Source: Alternaria dauci (lineage: Eukaryota; Ascomycota; Dothideomycetes; Pleosporales; Pleosporaceae). From it: DNA of 64,000 nt. Positions 33,903-45,430 of the stretch are shown here, piece by piece (position 1 is the stretch's first letter; every line of letters starts with the position of its first letter). The DNA lies in the NCBI RefSeq assembly GCF_042100115.1, contig NC_091272.1, positions 4,340,001-4,404,000 on the forward strand, written 5' to 3'. The position numbers and the translations under genes are program-made. Under the pieces are notes generated by a model, which worked only from the letters and a program-made list of their open reading frames with translations, was not told the DNA's origin and searched no databases.

Positions 33903-35413
33903 CTAACCTTTCAGACACCGTTCCAGAACCCCAATCCACAGCTCTCTCCCCTTGAACTTCGCCTCCTCCGCTCCCCATCCCTCTACCGCCTTCAGAAAGG
34001 CTTCTTTCTCGCATCCATTCATTCTGTCAACCATGTCGCTCAATGTCTCGGTGCTTGTCCGTGTTGTTACTACCACAGCGCCCGATTTAGGTAAGCGCGC
34101 AAACATCTGCGTCTCAGTGCGTACGAGTAGTTCAGAAGGGTGGAGGTTTGCTATGTTTCCAGCGAAGAAATCGACGGGTCGGGTAATGTGGAGGGTGGAG
34201 GCTAGAGAGCATCGGGGAGGACGGGTTTGGATGAATGTTTGGCTGAGGGATAGAGGGCCAGTGTGAGAGTAGTGAGATAGTGTAGGAAGGTCGAGGGATA
34301 GTATGGATGGCAGACCTGAGAATGTCAGCCTAGCGTGGGTGATGGAAAGATATGAGTCTTACCGGACCAAGGCAACATTGGCGGTCTTCCGTTTCCATCA
34401 CCATGAACCAGTACATTGACCGGTTTCCCCATATAGGGCGTTATGACATACCCAGATGGGAAGAGCGTTGTGCAGGCTTGTAGATACCACATTCTGGTAC
34501 TCTCGCTCCTCTCCCAGATCATAAAGTCTTCCCTACACAGTCTCGCCACAACCTCCAACGGATGTGCCTCCAATCCACCTTCTAATTCGAAATCTTCTCT
34601 CGTCAGCTCATTTAAAATGTGCTTCCTGCGGTGTTTAGTCTTGAATCTGAACTTGTTAGGATGCTGTTCGACCAGGTAAGAAGCAACTTCTTGCAGCAGC
34701 TCGCGACACGCGGATTCACCGTCAGGGGTGACGTGTATACAAGACGAGCGGTTGCGTGACAGGATGTGAGTGCGCGCGGCGTGGTACTCAATGTAGTGTT
34801 CATTAATACTGAGCCAGTCGCCCCGGTCCGTTGTATTTAGCCCTAGTTGTGAGGGGTGAAGGCAGTTGGAGCGAGCGGAATTAGATTCGATAGGTTTGTT
34901 TGTGTAGGGGAGGTCGGGGAAGTAGTCGCCGTTCCCGCAATCATCTGCGTCGAAGGCTGGCATACGGGAGAGGCGACATTCCTCGGCTATATAGGCGCGG
35001 GTTTGAGGGTCCTTGAATGAAGACAGATCTTCCTCGTCGATATCTTGGACGTTCACCATCGTCGTTGCTTGGGAGGAACTATGGGGTTCGAGCGCGGTAG
35101 TACGGGCGGTGTCTTTGGGTGGCGCCGATAATGAAGCATGCGTGAATACGGTCATGCGCCGGTGCCTAACGGTGTTGTTGTGCGTGTCAGACCCGCTGTG
35201 GTTGTCGACCACTGGAATATGGTGCTGAGCGTTCTCGTGCTCGATCCTGACGACGAGGAACTTCTCTGGCGCGGGACCAAGAGCGCCCTTATAGAACCAG
35301 AGCCTGACTGCAGCAGTGCCTAAGAAGAAGAAGTAGATACATATACCAACAACGAGAACGAGAAGAACGTATAGAGATGTCGATCCGTTTTCTTGTACCT
35401 CACCGGCTACCAT
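33903..35413 (-). CDS. DUF3445 / heme-dependent oxidative N-demethylase-like protein, membrane-anchored
   Basis: Two exons, 35413-34363 and 34315-33903, 487 aa, 47-nt intron. An N-terminal transmembrane helix (LYVLLVLVVGICIYFFFLGTAAVRLWF, abbreviated) precedes a linker and the DUF3445 domain from about residue 190. Features are DRGDWLSINEHYIEYHAAR, ESACRELLQEVASYLVEQHP, EAHPLEVVARLCREDFMI, CTTLFPSGYVITPYMGKPV, VHGDGNG and, after the splice, SLSQTFIQTRPPR ... HITRPVDFFAG. Bacterial HDOD enzymes of this fold use heme to demethylate amines; the fungal substrate is unknown. ATG at 35413 (MVAGEVQENG) is the first in-frame Met. Membrane anchoring is inferred. Confidence 0.82.
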
Positions 35414-35930
35414 GTCTGGCAATTAGCAGGCAGGAGTATGGCTACTATGGACTGTAGGAACTGCGATGGAGGTATGCTTCTAATTTCCGGCATTGGGATT
35501 ATGCGTGACTGAATAGCTTTGTGGGGTATAATGCAGTTGTCGTGATATGTTGCTCATATTTGTTAGTGATGCGAGGATGTGAATCTTGCCACACACGCCG
35601 CATTTCAATGCAAACGAAAGGGAGCAATGGGAAGAATAACCAATTCACCGGTCATACGATACTATGCTCGTACTAGCACATGTTACAGACAGTGACAGCA
35701 AGACAAAATGACAAGAGAAAGGAGGTTGGGGGAATATTGGGTATCGCGTTGTTGACTACGGAGAAAAGTAAAAGTAAAACAGTACTCCGTACTCCATACT
35801 CCCGAGTATGTCCCTGTATGCGTCGTAATAGTCCGCCGGTCAGGGAGCATGTAAAACGAAAGAAGCTAGAAGACCCTCGATCATCCTTCAAACTGAAAGT
35901 CGCTGTCCATATACTGAATGAATCCACCTC
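35414..35930. other. Intergenic spacer
   Basis: 517 bp between two minus-strand genes. The part near 35760-35800 contains short repeats of TACTCCGTACTCC type. No gene seen. Confidence 0.5.
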
Positions 35931-37160
35931 TTACTCGACATTAGGCAGAGCATCAATCTTCGCGTACAGTTCCTGCGCTTCTTCGAAGACATACCAGACC
36001 TCCTTAGGAACACCCTTGAAGGCCTTCTCGAATCGTTCCGGGCAGTTCTTTTTGCCCTCATCCATTTCCGCAACGCCCGTCACCTTACGGATATAGATGG
36101 CACCGATCCAGTTCTTGCCAAATTTGCGGTAGGCTTCGCCATACGATTCAGGGTCTGTTTGGGTCGAGTCGCCGATAAGGATGAACTTCCGCTTAGGAAA
36201 CCAGCCGTGAACTTTCTCAATCCGATCAACCTTGTAAGCTTGAGTACCTTGCGTCAAGTTTGCGAGGAAGCCAGCCAAGTTCATCCAGCTAGCATCGCGT
36301 AAGATGAGGGTACCGTTGGGGTAGTATTGCTCGCGGAAGTTGCGCAAAAACGGATAAAGGTTGTATGGAGACGCGGAGAGGTACCAGAAGGGCGGGTTGT
36401 CGAGCTTTTGCACGATGTGCCTGTACAACTCTGGCATGCCCCTGATCGGCTCTGGCTCTTCGGCGAAGGTGGTGGTCAGGATACCGACAGGTGACGATGT
36501 CAGAGTCTTCTTGATTGTGTCGTCGACATCGGAAAGGACGGCCCAGCCCTTGGGTTTCGCGAAGGTAATGTTGAATGATGTCGCCTCAGCATTGACAGCC
36601 TGGAACTTGTTGATCTGACCGTCCTTGTAGTCGGCTCCGGGAATGGCCAACTCGTCTGAGCTGATACCGTCGCGGCCACTGGGTCCCAGTCTAGTTTTGA
36701 GACCATTCAGGTCAATCTCCACAGCGTGCGCTGGGAGGATTGCGTCGGCAAAGGGCTGGAGCCTCTGGGCAACTGTTGCTCTAGCCTGTTCGTCGTCTGC
36801 CAGGCCAACCTTCTCGCTGACCCATGCGACGAGCTGGGAGAGATCCTTGCCACTATTCTTAACAAAGTAGGCAGCAACGAGTTCCGCCTTCCACCTCCCT
36901 AGGCGGTTCTGGTTTGCAGTCGTATCCAGAATCCATACATAGTCGGTATCCGGGTTTACGTTGGTGAAGAAGGGGTTCTTGCGACCAAGGTAGGAGGAAA
37001 GGTTATCCCTGAGGGAAAAGCTGAATCGGTTGGCGAGTTTAGGCATATCTGCTTCGAATGTGGCAAAACCCGAGTTCTCTCTGGTAATATGCTCTTGTTC
37101 AGTTTCTTCGACACGCATGCGAGCCTGGCCAGCCAGGGCGGAAGCGGATTCAGGCGCCAT
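35931..37160 (-). CDS. APP1-type phosphatidate phosphatase (DUF2183)
   Basis: Single exon, 409 aa. The HAD-like catalytic motif DVDDT is at residues 211-215 (VLSDVDDTIKKTLTSS). It is followed by the family blocks RGMPELYRHIVQKL, FWYLSASPYNLYPFLR, WFPKRKFILIGDSTQTDPE and YIRKVTG. This matches the DUF2183 domain of yeast App1, a Mg-dependent phosphatidate phosphatase converting phosphatidate to diacylglycerol. The upstream part (40-200) is the usual N-terminal beta-rich region. This copy lacks the long C-terminal proline-rich tail that lets yeast App1 bind actin-patch SH3 proteins. Start chosen at the first ATG (MAPESASALAG). Confidence 0.9.
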   Translation of the reverse strand: MAPESASALAGQARMRVEETEQEHITRENSGFATFEADMPKLANRFSFSLRDNLSSYLGRKNPFFTNVNPDTDYVWILDTTANQNRLGRWKAELVAAYFVKNSGKDLSQLVAWVSEKVGLADDEQARATVAQRLQPFADAILPAHAVEIDLNGLKTRLGPSGRDGISSDELAIPGADYKDGQINKFQAVNAEATSFNITFAKPKGWAVLSDVDDTIKKTLTSSPVGILTTTFAEEPEPIRGMPELYRHIVQKLDNPPFWYLSASPYNLYPFLRNFREQYYPNGTLILRDASWMNLAGFLANLTQGTQAYKVDRIEKVHGWFPKRKFILIGDSTQTDPESYGEAYRKFGKNWIGAIYIRKVTGVAEMDEGKKNCPERFEKAFKGVPKEVWYVFEEAQELYAKIDALPNVE

Positions 37161-38532
37161 TTTGTAGGTGATGTCGAACAAAGGCGCGGGTGCCTATGGA
37201 GGTGGTGAGGTCAGGAGGTGGGTGTATTGCACGGGACGGTGGGAGGCGAGGGCCATGGTTCGAGGTCATATACTTTGTGCCTGGCACTTGACCAAGGCAA
37301 GGTGAGTGGCTGTCGAGTTGTCTCATGAATCGACCAAGTGCGCATGAAGAATGACGTCTAGCCAAGCCGTAGCGGCGGCGTCGTGTAGGAATGATCGCTT
37401 GCCGAGGAAGCGTGGATCCTTGATCCTTGTCGCTGTATCCCCTCGAATGGGTAGGCACAGCTCAGAGGCGACACTCGCAGTCTCCAACACTAGCAGGTTT
37501 TGGGGGGCATAGTCACAGCTGCTGGCAGCAAATGGCAGCTCGCTGGTGCCGATGCGAGCAAAGTGACGCACGCAACCACAGCCAAGCTACCACCACAGTG
37601 TAAGACTGTGATATCTGTAGGTGCCCGTGACAGGTTGATTTCCTCGAACCTAAACAACATGTCGCTGACTCCGTCTGTTGACAAAAGCCTTCACTTGGCT
37701 GTGCCAGATTTTGGAGATGCTGAGATGGAAGACGGGGCACTACTGAAGCATTGGGCTGGGTCGTGACGTTTGACGTGTCTTGCAGCATAGCGTTGGCACG
37801 GATAGATGGGTACTGTGCTCAGGCCATGCGACCGTCGTACCTCTCAGCGACAAAGAAGAAGACAGAGAAGACGACAACTGCCAGGCTGGCTTTTGTGATT
37901 GTGTACTCGACCGCCGTCTGCATGTTGCCGCCACGGGTCGAAGAGAGGAAGCATGGTATCACGCGGCCGCAACGTAAGCAGGTACCCGGTCATGTGCTCC
38001 TGCCTTGACGTGTTCTGGGGTGCTCATGAGGCGACTGGTGTCCAGCAGCAGTGGACTGCGTGTGGATGCACGGAAAGGGTCCGATAAAAAAGCAGACTAC
38101 CGGGCCGTGGGTCTGCAGCAAATGGCCGATGGCATCTCTTGGCACAGCCTCCGCCATCCAGGACGCGTAGATGGCGCCGTGTGGGGAGTGAGATGGTGGT
38201 GCAGCAGAGCGGTCGAGGCCGCGTCGCCATACGTTGTACGCGGTGGTTTACATTGCGTGTGCGTGTGTTCGCGAAGCTGTCGTGGCTTGGCAACAAGAGG
38301 CGCAGCCCTACCTAGGTAACTGTCGGAGCGAGGAAGGAGCGCTGGAGGCCTCAATCTATACCACAGTCCCGCCCATCTTCCTCCTTTCCACCAAGACTCA
38401 CAGATTCGGAGCCAACTCGTGCGCCGTTGCGGTTCTGCGCTTTGCTTTTTGCGCAATCACGTCCAACGCTCCGGCGACCGTTTAACGTTGCGGAACCGCT
38501 CCGCCCGTAGTAGTAATCGTAGGGTAGCAGAC
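37161..38532. other. Divergent intergenic region
   Basis: 1.37 kb between the divergent APP1-like and VHS-GAT genes. Several short overlapping frames exist but none has a domain. Serves both promoters. Confidence 0.5.
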
Positions 38533-40164
38533 ATGGAGCTCAAGAAGCGCCTCAACTTGGGCAGCTTGATGCGCAAACGATCTTGTGAGGCCCACGACGC
38601 ACCCGAGCCTGGCACACTCTAACGCGGCCAGCGCATGCAGCCCAGGATGTCAACATCGATACGAATGCCGACACGCCCGAGGCCAATGTCACCAAGGGAG
38701 TGGTAGGTCCTACCGCCTCGTCGCATCTTCGCACCAGCTAATCGCGAGTAGGTGCTCTTCTGCGAGTCGGGGGCTGCAAACTCGGTATGGGCACTTGTCC
38801 ACACAATCATGGCGCCCTGCTGACGTCTCCAGGGCGAAGAAGTCCTCCACCTGCCTACCATTGTCGAGTCCGCCGTCGCAAGCCCCAGCGCTGCATCAGC
38901 CGCCGCCAGACAGATCCGCATCTTCCTCTCAAAGGAAAACTTTGCCCGCCCTCATGTCCAGTACAATGCCATCATGCTTGTCAGAATCCTGGCCGACAAT
39001 CCGGGCCCTTCGTTTACCAAGAACATCGACAAGCAGTTCGCCGATACCGTCAAGTACCTGCTCCGCAATGGTCAAGACCCAAGTGTAGCGCAGATTGTCA
39101 AGGAGACGCTGGATTCCATGGAGCGAGAAAAGGGTTATGACACCAACCTCAACACGCTGTTCACCATGTACAGGAAAGAGAAGGGTCTCATGGCAGTTGC
39201 CGCAAAGCAGTTCGGTCCCCGAAAGCTCAACGCGCCAGGCTGGTCAGCGTCGCAGAACATACAGGGCGGCTTCAGTTCAGGGCACAGGTCGTCGTCCAAG
39301 ACATTGCCGCCACCCGCAGAGCTGGCAGGTCGCATCGAGGAAGCGCGCACATCGGCCAAGCTTCTCTTGCAGCTCGTGCAGTCCACGCCGGCAAATGAAC
39401 TACTCGGCAACGAGCTGGTCAAGGAGTTCTCTGAGCGCTGCACGGCCGCCCAGCGCAGCATACACGGCTACATCGCATGCGACAACCCGGCACCCGACGA
39501 CGATACTATGCTCACGCTGATCGAAACCAACGAGCAGCTCTCTCTCGCTGCCTCCAAGCACCAGCGCGCTATCCTCCAGGCCCGTCGGCTCATGGGTGCC
39601 TCGCCATCTCCACCGGTGCAGAATGGAAGTGCTATGCCGCCGCCGCTGCCGCCGCAGAGTGGTAATACTAGTCCAGCTGGTGTGCCTACACACAGCGATG
39701 CGCCTTCGATACCCGCTATGAACTTTGGGGCAACGCAGTCCAGCCAACCGGCTGGCACAACATCTACCAACTACGGAAGCGACGAAAACAATCCTCCCCC
39801 GTCGCTGCAGACCGCACCGACTCGTACACAGCCGAGCGCACAGGAAGAGAACCCGTTCGCTGATCACTACACGACTGCATACACACCTCCAGCGCACCAG
39901 AACTCGTCGTCGACCAACGATTATGCTGGCTCACCGGAACCTTACCACCCCGGCTTTCAATCAACTCCATCGTATCTGGGTCGACAAGAGAGCTCTGCAA
40001 ACAACTTGACCATGCACGGCGCGCAACCACCGATTCAGGAAGAAGACGAACACATGCGACCGCGTATTCAACGCCCGCGGACGCCTGACCACAACGTGCC
40101 TCAGCAACAGGCCCACGACGTTTCGCCTGTCGCTGAACGTAATACTGTCACGTACAGATACTAG
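38533..40164 (+). CDS. VHS-GAT domain trafficking adaptor
   Basis: Four exons: 38533-38584, 38641-38702, 38752-38784 (33 nt micro-exon) and 38833-40164, giving 492 aa. The splices assemble MELKKRLNLGSLMRKRSSQD ... ANVTKGVVLFCESGAANS-GEEVLHLPTIVESA. Residues about 45-165 form a VHS/ENTH-like superhelix (NAIMLVRILADNPGPSFTKN, SVAQIVKETLDSME). A GAT three-helix bundle spans about 205-300 (LPPPAELAGRIEEARTSAKLL, LIETNEQLSLAASKHQRAI). The C-terminus is Pro/Ser/Gln-rich with an NPF-like ENPFADHY. VHS-GAT proteins (Lsb5, GGA, Tom1) bind ubiquitylated cargo, Arf or actin regulators at endosomes; the specific partner is inference. Confidence 0.87.
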
Positions 40165-40790
40165 CGACTGTTACGATGGAGGACCGCCACGCGGTCCAGA
40201 CACGGACATGATGATGTGGGGTAACGTTTAACAGGACCGATTTCACTCTCTGAACCCGACGGGTAATCTTGATGCTTTGAAATCACAGAATAGTCCTTTT
40301 CGTTGCGCAGAGTATGAAAACTTGGAATTTACAGGGTGGCTTGGAGCGCAATAGGCAAGAAGAGATACCATGGTGTTGACTTTTCAGTGGAATGTATAGT
40401 TTAATGCTCTTCTACCTGGTCTTGCCCCGCACTTGAGCGCAAGGCTGTGACCTCATGCAGCCCCCCCCCCCGCGGACATGCCATGACCTCGTGCATCTCA
40501 CGCGTCTCTCGTCTGCAGCAATCACGCAATCTACAGCATGCCTGAATCGTCAACATTCCACGGCTCGTCGATGATCTTGGTCAGCGATGAGCCGACCATC
40601 TTCGCAACCAACCCCTCGAATGTGGAAGGCGAGACCCGACACCCCCACACCTCGGCGGACCGCTTCTAGCGCCGAAGATTTCAAAGAGGCCGTCATGTTG
40701 AAGACATGGACTATTGACCGGTCCCGTTCCGCCCTTTCCTTCCGTCCATACTGACTTTGACTTCCTCATGGCACTCTGCTGCAAAAGTCC
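40165..40790. other. Intergenic spacer with poly-C
   Basis: 626 bp between two plus-strand genes. Contains the C11 run and near-duplicate ATGACCTCRTGCA segments on both sides of it. No gene seen. Confidence 0.5.
40461..40471. repeat. Poly-C run (C11)
   Basis: Eleven consecutive C residues between the VHS-GAT and OSGIN-like genes, flanked by similar TGACCTCATGCAG and ATGACCTCGTGCAT segments. Confidence 0.9.
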
Positions 40791-42516
40791 ATGGCTCGCC
40801 CGCTTCCCAAATGCGTCGACACGGTGATCATTGGTACGTCGTGGGAACAACATGCGTGCACAGGCACGACGCTGATTACAAATTCTAGGCAATGGGCCAT
40901 CCGCGCTCATCCTGTCCTACATCCTACACGGCCATGTTCCATACTACGTCGGCGGCCATCATGACGCGATCCTCGACGCCAAGCTGCAGAAATCGCCTAA
41001 TCTGCTTCACCTAACGCCCCATCTCTACGCGCATTTCCTGTCCTCCCTCCGTTACTCGACCCAAGCGCTGCCCGTGAACACACTGCTCGACACACTCGTC
41101 CGACCCAATGCCGATACCGAGCTGAACCCCAAGTCCTGTATCGAATGGCGGTACGAGCCGGAGAAGGCTATTCCGCATGTTGCGATCGGGGAAACAGCCC
41201 ACGCAGGCGGACAGTGGGCAGAGAACCCCGTCTCCGCGAGCGCAGACATTGGCACGTTGAGCTATGCGGAACAGTTGAGCCTCCCTGGCTACTCGTACGC
41301 AGACCACTTGGCTAGGAGCGGAAGGGAAGACGAAGCCGAGTTCGTACGGCCTTCGAGGGTCGAGGTTGCCGACTACCTACGGACATATCCGGGGGCGGTG
41401 GGCATAGCCGATAGCATATACACGGGGCTGAAGGTCGAGCGTGTGCAGCGAACGGTGCGCGGCTTCTCCATTGGGAGCCTTGGGATCTGGTGCAAGCATC
41501 TCGTACTTGCTTCCGGCATCTTTACAGTCAGCATCCCGCCCCCACTCCACCTTGCGCCCGTTGCACAGATGGATTCACAAGAAGCGCCACTACTCGTCAT
41601 TGGATCCGGATTCTCCGCGGCTGATGTCATTATATCTGCGCCGCCGACTCGTAGGATCCTACACGTCTTCCAATGGGCTCCCGAAAAGAGGCCTTCCCCA
41701 TTACGAGGCTGTCACCACACCGCATATCCAGAGTATGCGACCGTCTACCGCCAAATGAAGCTTGCAGCAATTTCATCCAAGAGGAAGAATGCAAAATCTC
41801 CTTCTGTACGGCGTAAGTCGAACCCGTTTCAACAACGCGACTGGACACTCTATGAAGGCCTGCCCAATACCGAGGTCGTCAGCGCATCTGTGTCTGGAAG
41901 CGTAGCCACCGTAGTACTACAATTACCGTCAGGAGAAATCATCACTCGTGAAGTAGGCGGCCTGGCCTATGTTGTCGGCCGACGCGGAACCTTGGATTTT
42001 CTGTCCCCAGAATTATGCGCTGAGATTCTCACTTTGCCCGACCAAATGAGTCCCGACTCACCTTCCGCGCATTTGATCTCAGGCCGAACATTCCGCGCCA
42101 AAGCCGAAGCTACGTCCCTCGAAGTAGCTAGAGACGTCTTCATAATCGGCAGTCTTACCGGTGATTCTCTCATCAGACATGCAATCGGTGGTTGCGTCTT
42201 CGCTGCTGGCCGGATCCTGGGTACCATACCGACTATCTACTCACCTGACAGTACTCCCTCGCCTACCTCGTCAACTCCTCGATCTGCATCACCAGTGTCT
42301 ACCTCTGATACCGAGATTGCTGCCGAAGACATGCAGGCCAGTCCGCGGAAAGAGAAGAGCGGAAGGCGTACGCCGGGTGAATTGACGAACGGGCATGCAG
42401 ATTTACACGTCGATCGGAGGAAGCTTGTAAAGTCGGTGGAGACGGCGAGTGCGGAGAATAGATATTGGGTTGACTCTGGTTGGTGGGCTGGTGGACTGGG
42501 TCCGGGGAGGAGTTGA
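40791..42516 (+). CDS. OSGIN-like FAD/NAD(P)-binding oxidoreductase
   Basis: Two exons, 40791-40833 and 40889-42516, 556 aa. The splice restores the dinucleotide-binding loop VIIGNGPSALILSY (GNGPSA at residues 15-20). Further family features are SPNLLHLTPHL, the FAD-linked HAGGQW block, EVADYLRTYPGAVGI, and a second Rossmann motif VIGSGFSAADVI near residues 252-261. The late RDVFIIGSLTGDSLIRHAIGGCVFAAG segment closes the flavoprotein core. This matches the oxidative-stress-induced growth inhibitor (OSGIN) group, related to flavin monooxygenases. The last 100 residues are Ser/Thr/Pro-rich and probably disordered. Substrate unknown. Confidence 0.87.
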
Positions 42517-42698
42517 ATGCATAGACACGTTGATGCGTCGTCTCCTCGTTGGCGTTAATAGTACATACCCCTTGTTCATGAAACACACTCGTCATTAAGG
42601 ATCTCTAATTCAACATATACGCATCCCTAATGTATTGCAAATAGTGTTATTTAGACACCATCTAGACCTAGCAGTTGCCTGCATCAAGATGGTCCTAT

Positions 42699-44726
42699 TC
42701 AGTACACCTTGAACTCCGCAATTCTAACCTTGCTGCCCACTTTTGGCGTAAAAATCACTCTTACTTGCTGCCCTTCAACCTCTTTCCACTCTACACTCGT
42801 AATACCATTCGCGACAACCTCGCCATAAGTCGCGTCCTGCACATCACTCCACTCACCACTGTTCCCGCTCCCAGGTACCTGGATCTTATACTCTGTCGGC
42901 TCCGCAAACCCTTGCTCCTCGTTCACAAAGAACGCAAGCTCCGCCGCACTTGTGGTAACCGTTTTGCCAAAATCAATCTGGAACCACACTGCAGTTCCAT
43001 TTCCGACCGGTGTATCCCACCCGTTCTTGGCATCTTCCTCGGGGTAGAACCAGATCCGGCCGTCGATGGCGGGATACGTAGCCGCTTGCGTAGTATTGGC
43101 GACGGATGTTGTGCCGCGCGGGTACGCCGTTGTAGCACTGAGTTGGATGGACTGTGCGATGCGGCGGGTAATAGCCGGTGGAGCTTTTCGCTCCACGTCG
43201 ACTAAAAGGCGGGAGAGTGTTGGGGACGAAGCGACGACCTGGCCATCGACTTCGATCTGCAGACCGGCAGTGTTGTAGTGCGAGCCGTCGGCGTCCCATT
43301 GGACGGCGATTTCGTGACCGTGGTAGATGATGCGTTCAGCGCGGAAGTATTTCATCTGCGCGGATGAGGCCAGGGGAGAGACTTCCAGCGTGTCGTTGGC
43401 TGAGGGACGGATTCCGACAAGACCTGATAGCACGAGGTCGTTGAATCCAGAGTGGAAGTAATGATGACTCCGCTTGAGTCCTACAATCGGTAGTCCCGTG
43501 TCGGGGTAGTAGTCTTCTTCCAGATCCAGAATGCCAGTATCAGGATTCCGATGCAATTGAGCATATTGTCTCAGCAAGTTTGTATAGTCGTCGTTGTTGA
43601 CAACATCCGTCTTCTTCCCCTCAGCATAGTGGTCCAGAAAATTCGCGAGGCCAGATAGCACCTGCGTCATCTGAAAAGGCCAAACAGGGCCATTCCACTG
43701 ACATTCCGGATTCGGGCCTTCGTAACGGTACTGTCGCATGTAGTACTCGAAAGAAGGCTCTACAGTACGCAGACCATGCTCACCGGCCAACTCGCTACTG
43801 TTGAGGATGTGCGACCAAGCTTGTGCGTAGGTTGCGGTATCGTCAGGGAGGTTGTGGGTCCAAGGGACCATGCCGACCAGTTCGCGGCCGCGGATGGGAT
43901 CCCAATATGTGACGTTTGTGTTGTTAACTTGGTAGCGGTCGATGAAGTGGGCAAAAGTTGAGTTCCAGAGAGCGTCTTGTACGCGCGACTTGAGAGCAGC
44001 AGCGCGGGAATTGTAGGTGTCGACGGTGCTTTCCAAACCGCCTTTCAAAGATGCCATGTTGGCGATTGCGAGGGCGTTGGCGTACTGGTAGCTGTTGATG
44101 CTGGGGCGGAATGAGTGGCCGCCGAAGAAGCCATCATAGCCACCCGAGGCATCGATACTGGAGATTGTATACTCCGTCGCATCCCGGATGGGCTCAACGT
44201 AATACAGGCCTTTGTCGTCATCGAAGGAATCATCCCACGCCTCATACACTCTCGTCATATCGTCGAGCCTCTTGACCACATCCTCGACCACACCATCAAC
44301 AAGATAGCCTTGCCAAACTGCCGCAGCCATGCTCTCAGAAAACTGCCGACTGTTGCTGTTGCTGCTATACATGAATGTCGCGTAATCTTCTTTAAACCGT
44401 CGATCGCGACACCACCGCCCCTCTAGCAGATGGAAGCCAGTCGCATCGTTCAGACTCGCCCAAGGCATCGTCTGCCACCCGACATCGTCAAGGAATTCCG
44501 TCGAAATGTACCCATTGGCGCCTAGGTCGCGTTGATGTGCGCGGAAAATGGACCACCGGTAGTAAAAGACATCTGTGATATCTGGATCACTAGATTCGAA
44601 AAGAGGGATCCGATCGCGGTACCATGCTGCATCATTGCCGTAGTACTTGTTGGTTATAGCTTCGACATCGAGCGCATAGCTTTGGTAAATCAGAGGGGCG
44701 AGAGCGAGCGAGCTATACAACTTCAT
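42699..44726 (-). CDS. Secreted MGH1-like (GH63-clan) glycoside hydrolase with F5/8-type C-terminal domain
   Basis: Single exon, 675 aa. A signal peptide (MKLYSSLALAPLIYQSYA) supports the ATG at 44726 rather than the in-frame Met 18 codons upstream. Residues about 40-480 are an (alpha/alpha)6 hydrolase like mannosylglycerate hydrolases and GH63 glucosidases. Key blocks are TEFLDDVGWQTMPWASLNDA, EGRWCRDRRFKEDY, SFDDDKGLYYVEPIRDATEY, SFRPSINSYQYANALAIANM, CQWNGPVWPFQMTQVLSG and HHYFHSGFNDLVLSGLVGI. Residues about 545-675 look like a discoidin/F5-8C sugar-binding module (VWFQIDFGKTVTTSAAELAFF). Probably acts on extracellular alpha-glycosides; exact substrate unknown. Its 3' end lies 182 bp from that of the OSGIN-like gene (convergent). 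Confidence 0.88.
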   Translation of the reverse strand: MKLYSSLALAPLIYQSYALDVEAITNKYYGNDAAWYRDRIPLFESSDPDITDVFYYRWSIFRAHQRDLGANGYISTEFLDDVGWQTMPWASLNDATGFHLLEGRWCRDRRFKEDYATFMYSSNSNSRQFSESMAAAVWQGYLVDGVVEDVVKRLDDMTRVYEAWDDSFDDDKGLYYVEPIRDATEYTISSIDASGGYDGFFGGHSFRPSINSYQYANALAIANMASLKGGLESTVDTYNSRAAALKSRVQDALWNSTFAHFIDRYQVNNTNVTYWDPIRGRELVGMVPWTHNLPDDTATYAQAWSHILNSSELAGEHGLRTVEPSFEYYMRQYRYEGPNPECQWNGPVWPFQMTQVLSGLANFLDHYAEGKKTDVVNNDDYTNLLRQYAQLHRNPDTGILDLEEDYYPDTGLPIVGLKRSHHYFHSGFNDLVLSGLVGIRPSANDTLEVSPLASSAQMKYFRAERIIYHGHEIAVQWDADGSHYNTAGLQIEVDGQVVASSPTLSRLLVDVERKAPPAITRRIAQSIQLSATTAYPRGTTSVANTTQAATYPAIDGRIWFYPEEDAKNGWDTPVGNGTAVWFQIDFGKTVTTSAAELAFFVNEEQGFAEPTEYKIQVPGSGNSGEWSDVQDATYGEVVANGITSVEWKEVEGQQVRVIFTPKVGSKVRIAEFKVY

Positions 44727-45430
44727 GATGGGCCGAGTAACCTGGAATAGGTATTTCCAAACCTGGTAGTACCTGAGCATGTGCGATGTCGTCCTTTACA
44801 TAGTCTCTTGCACTAGCTCTACTAGCCTCCCGGTCCTGAACTGAATGCTAATCTCCTTGTCCCCTGGCTTTTCGTTGCAACATGGGTCGTGCATATCGTT
44901 AGCCGTTCCTTGGCCGTTCTCTCCTTCGGGTTATTTCTGAGAAGAGCAGGTCAACTCGTATTCAAACTCGCAAATCTACCCGCCGGCGACTCTCCGAACC
45001 AGGATCGATATGACTTGCCCCACTTCTTCCCCGCAAACTTGTAGATCTGCATGGAGATAGTTTCTCCGTAATGTATTGGCGAGGTTTAACTCTCGTATGC
45101 CGATGTGATGACGCAGAGTTCGGCCGGTGCCGCGGTTGTTATTGCTGTTTGTGGAAGTGCAGGTGCTATCAGGTAACGGATGCAAGGTACGGAACATCGC
45201 AAGCCAGGTCTTGATAATGGGGCCAAGCACTTACGAACCACCATGCTCGAGGATAGTTGGAGACGATTCTCGGGTATCATTCGAGTCTATTGCGACCCAT
45301 ATTCCTGTTTACAAATACAAGTTACTGCTACTTATTCATCAAACACGCTGGAAGCGCAGCACAAGAGCGCCAAGAGCTCTTCAAGGCCCGAAATATCCAA
45401 ACGCCATACTGTGTAGAGAGCATGCTTCAT
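44727..45430. other. Intergenic spacer
   Basis: 704 bp between the glycosidase start and the RSE1 stop, both on the minus strand. Short frames on both strands overlap and lack domains. Confidence 0.5.

Noticed and set aside
40205..40260. ATGATGA followed by CTGA after the VHS-GAT gene
   Set aside because: No terminal stem and the putative guide matches no rRNA segment I recall.
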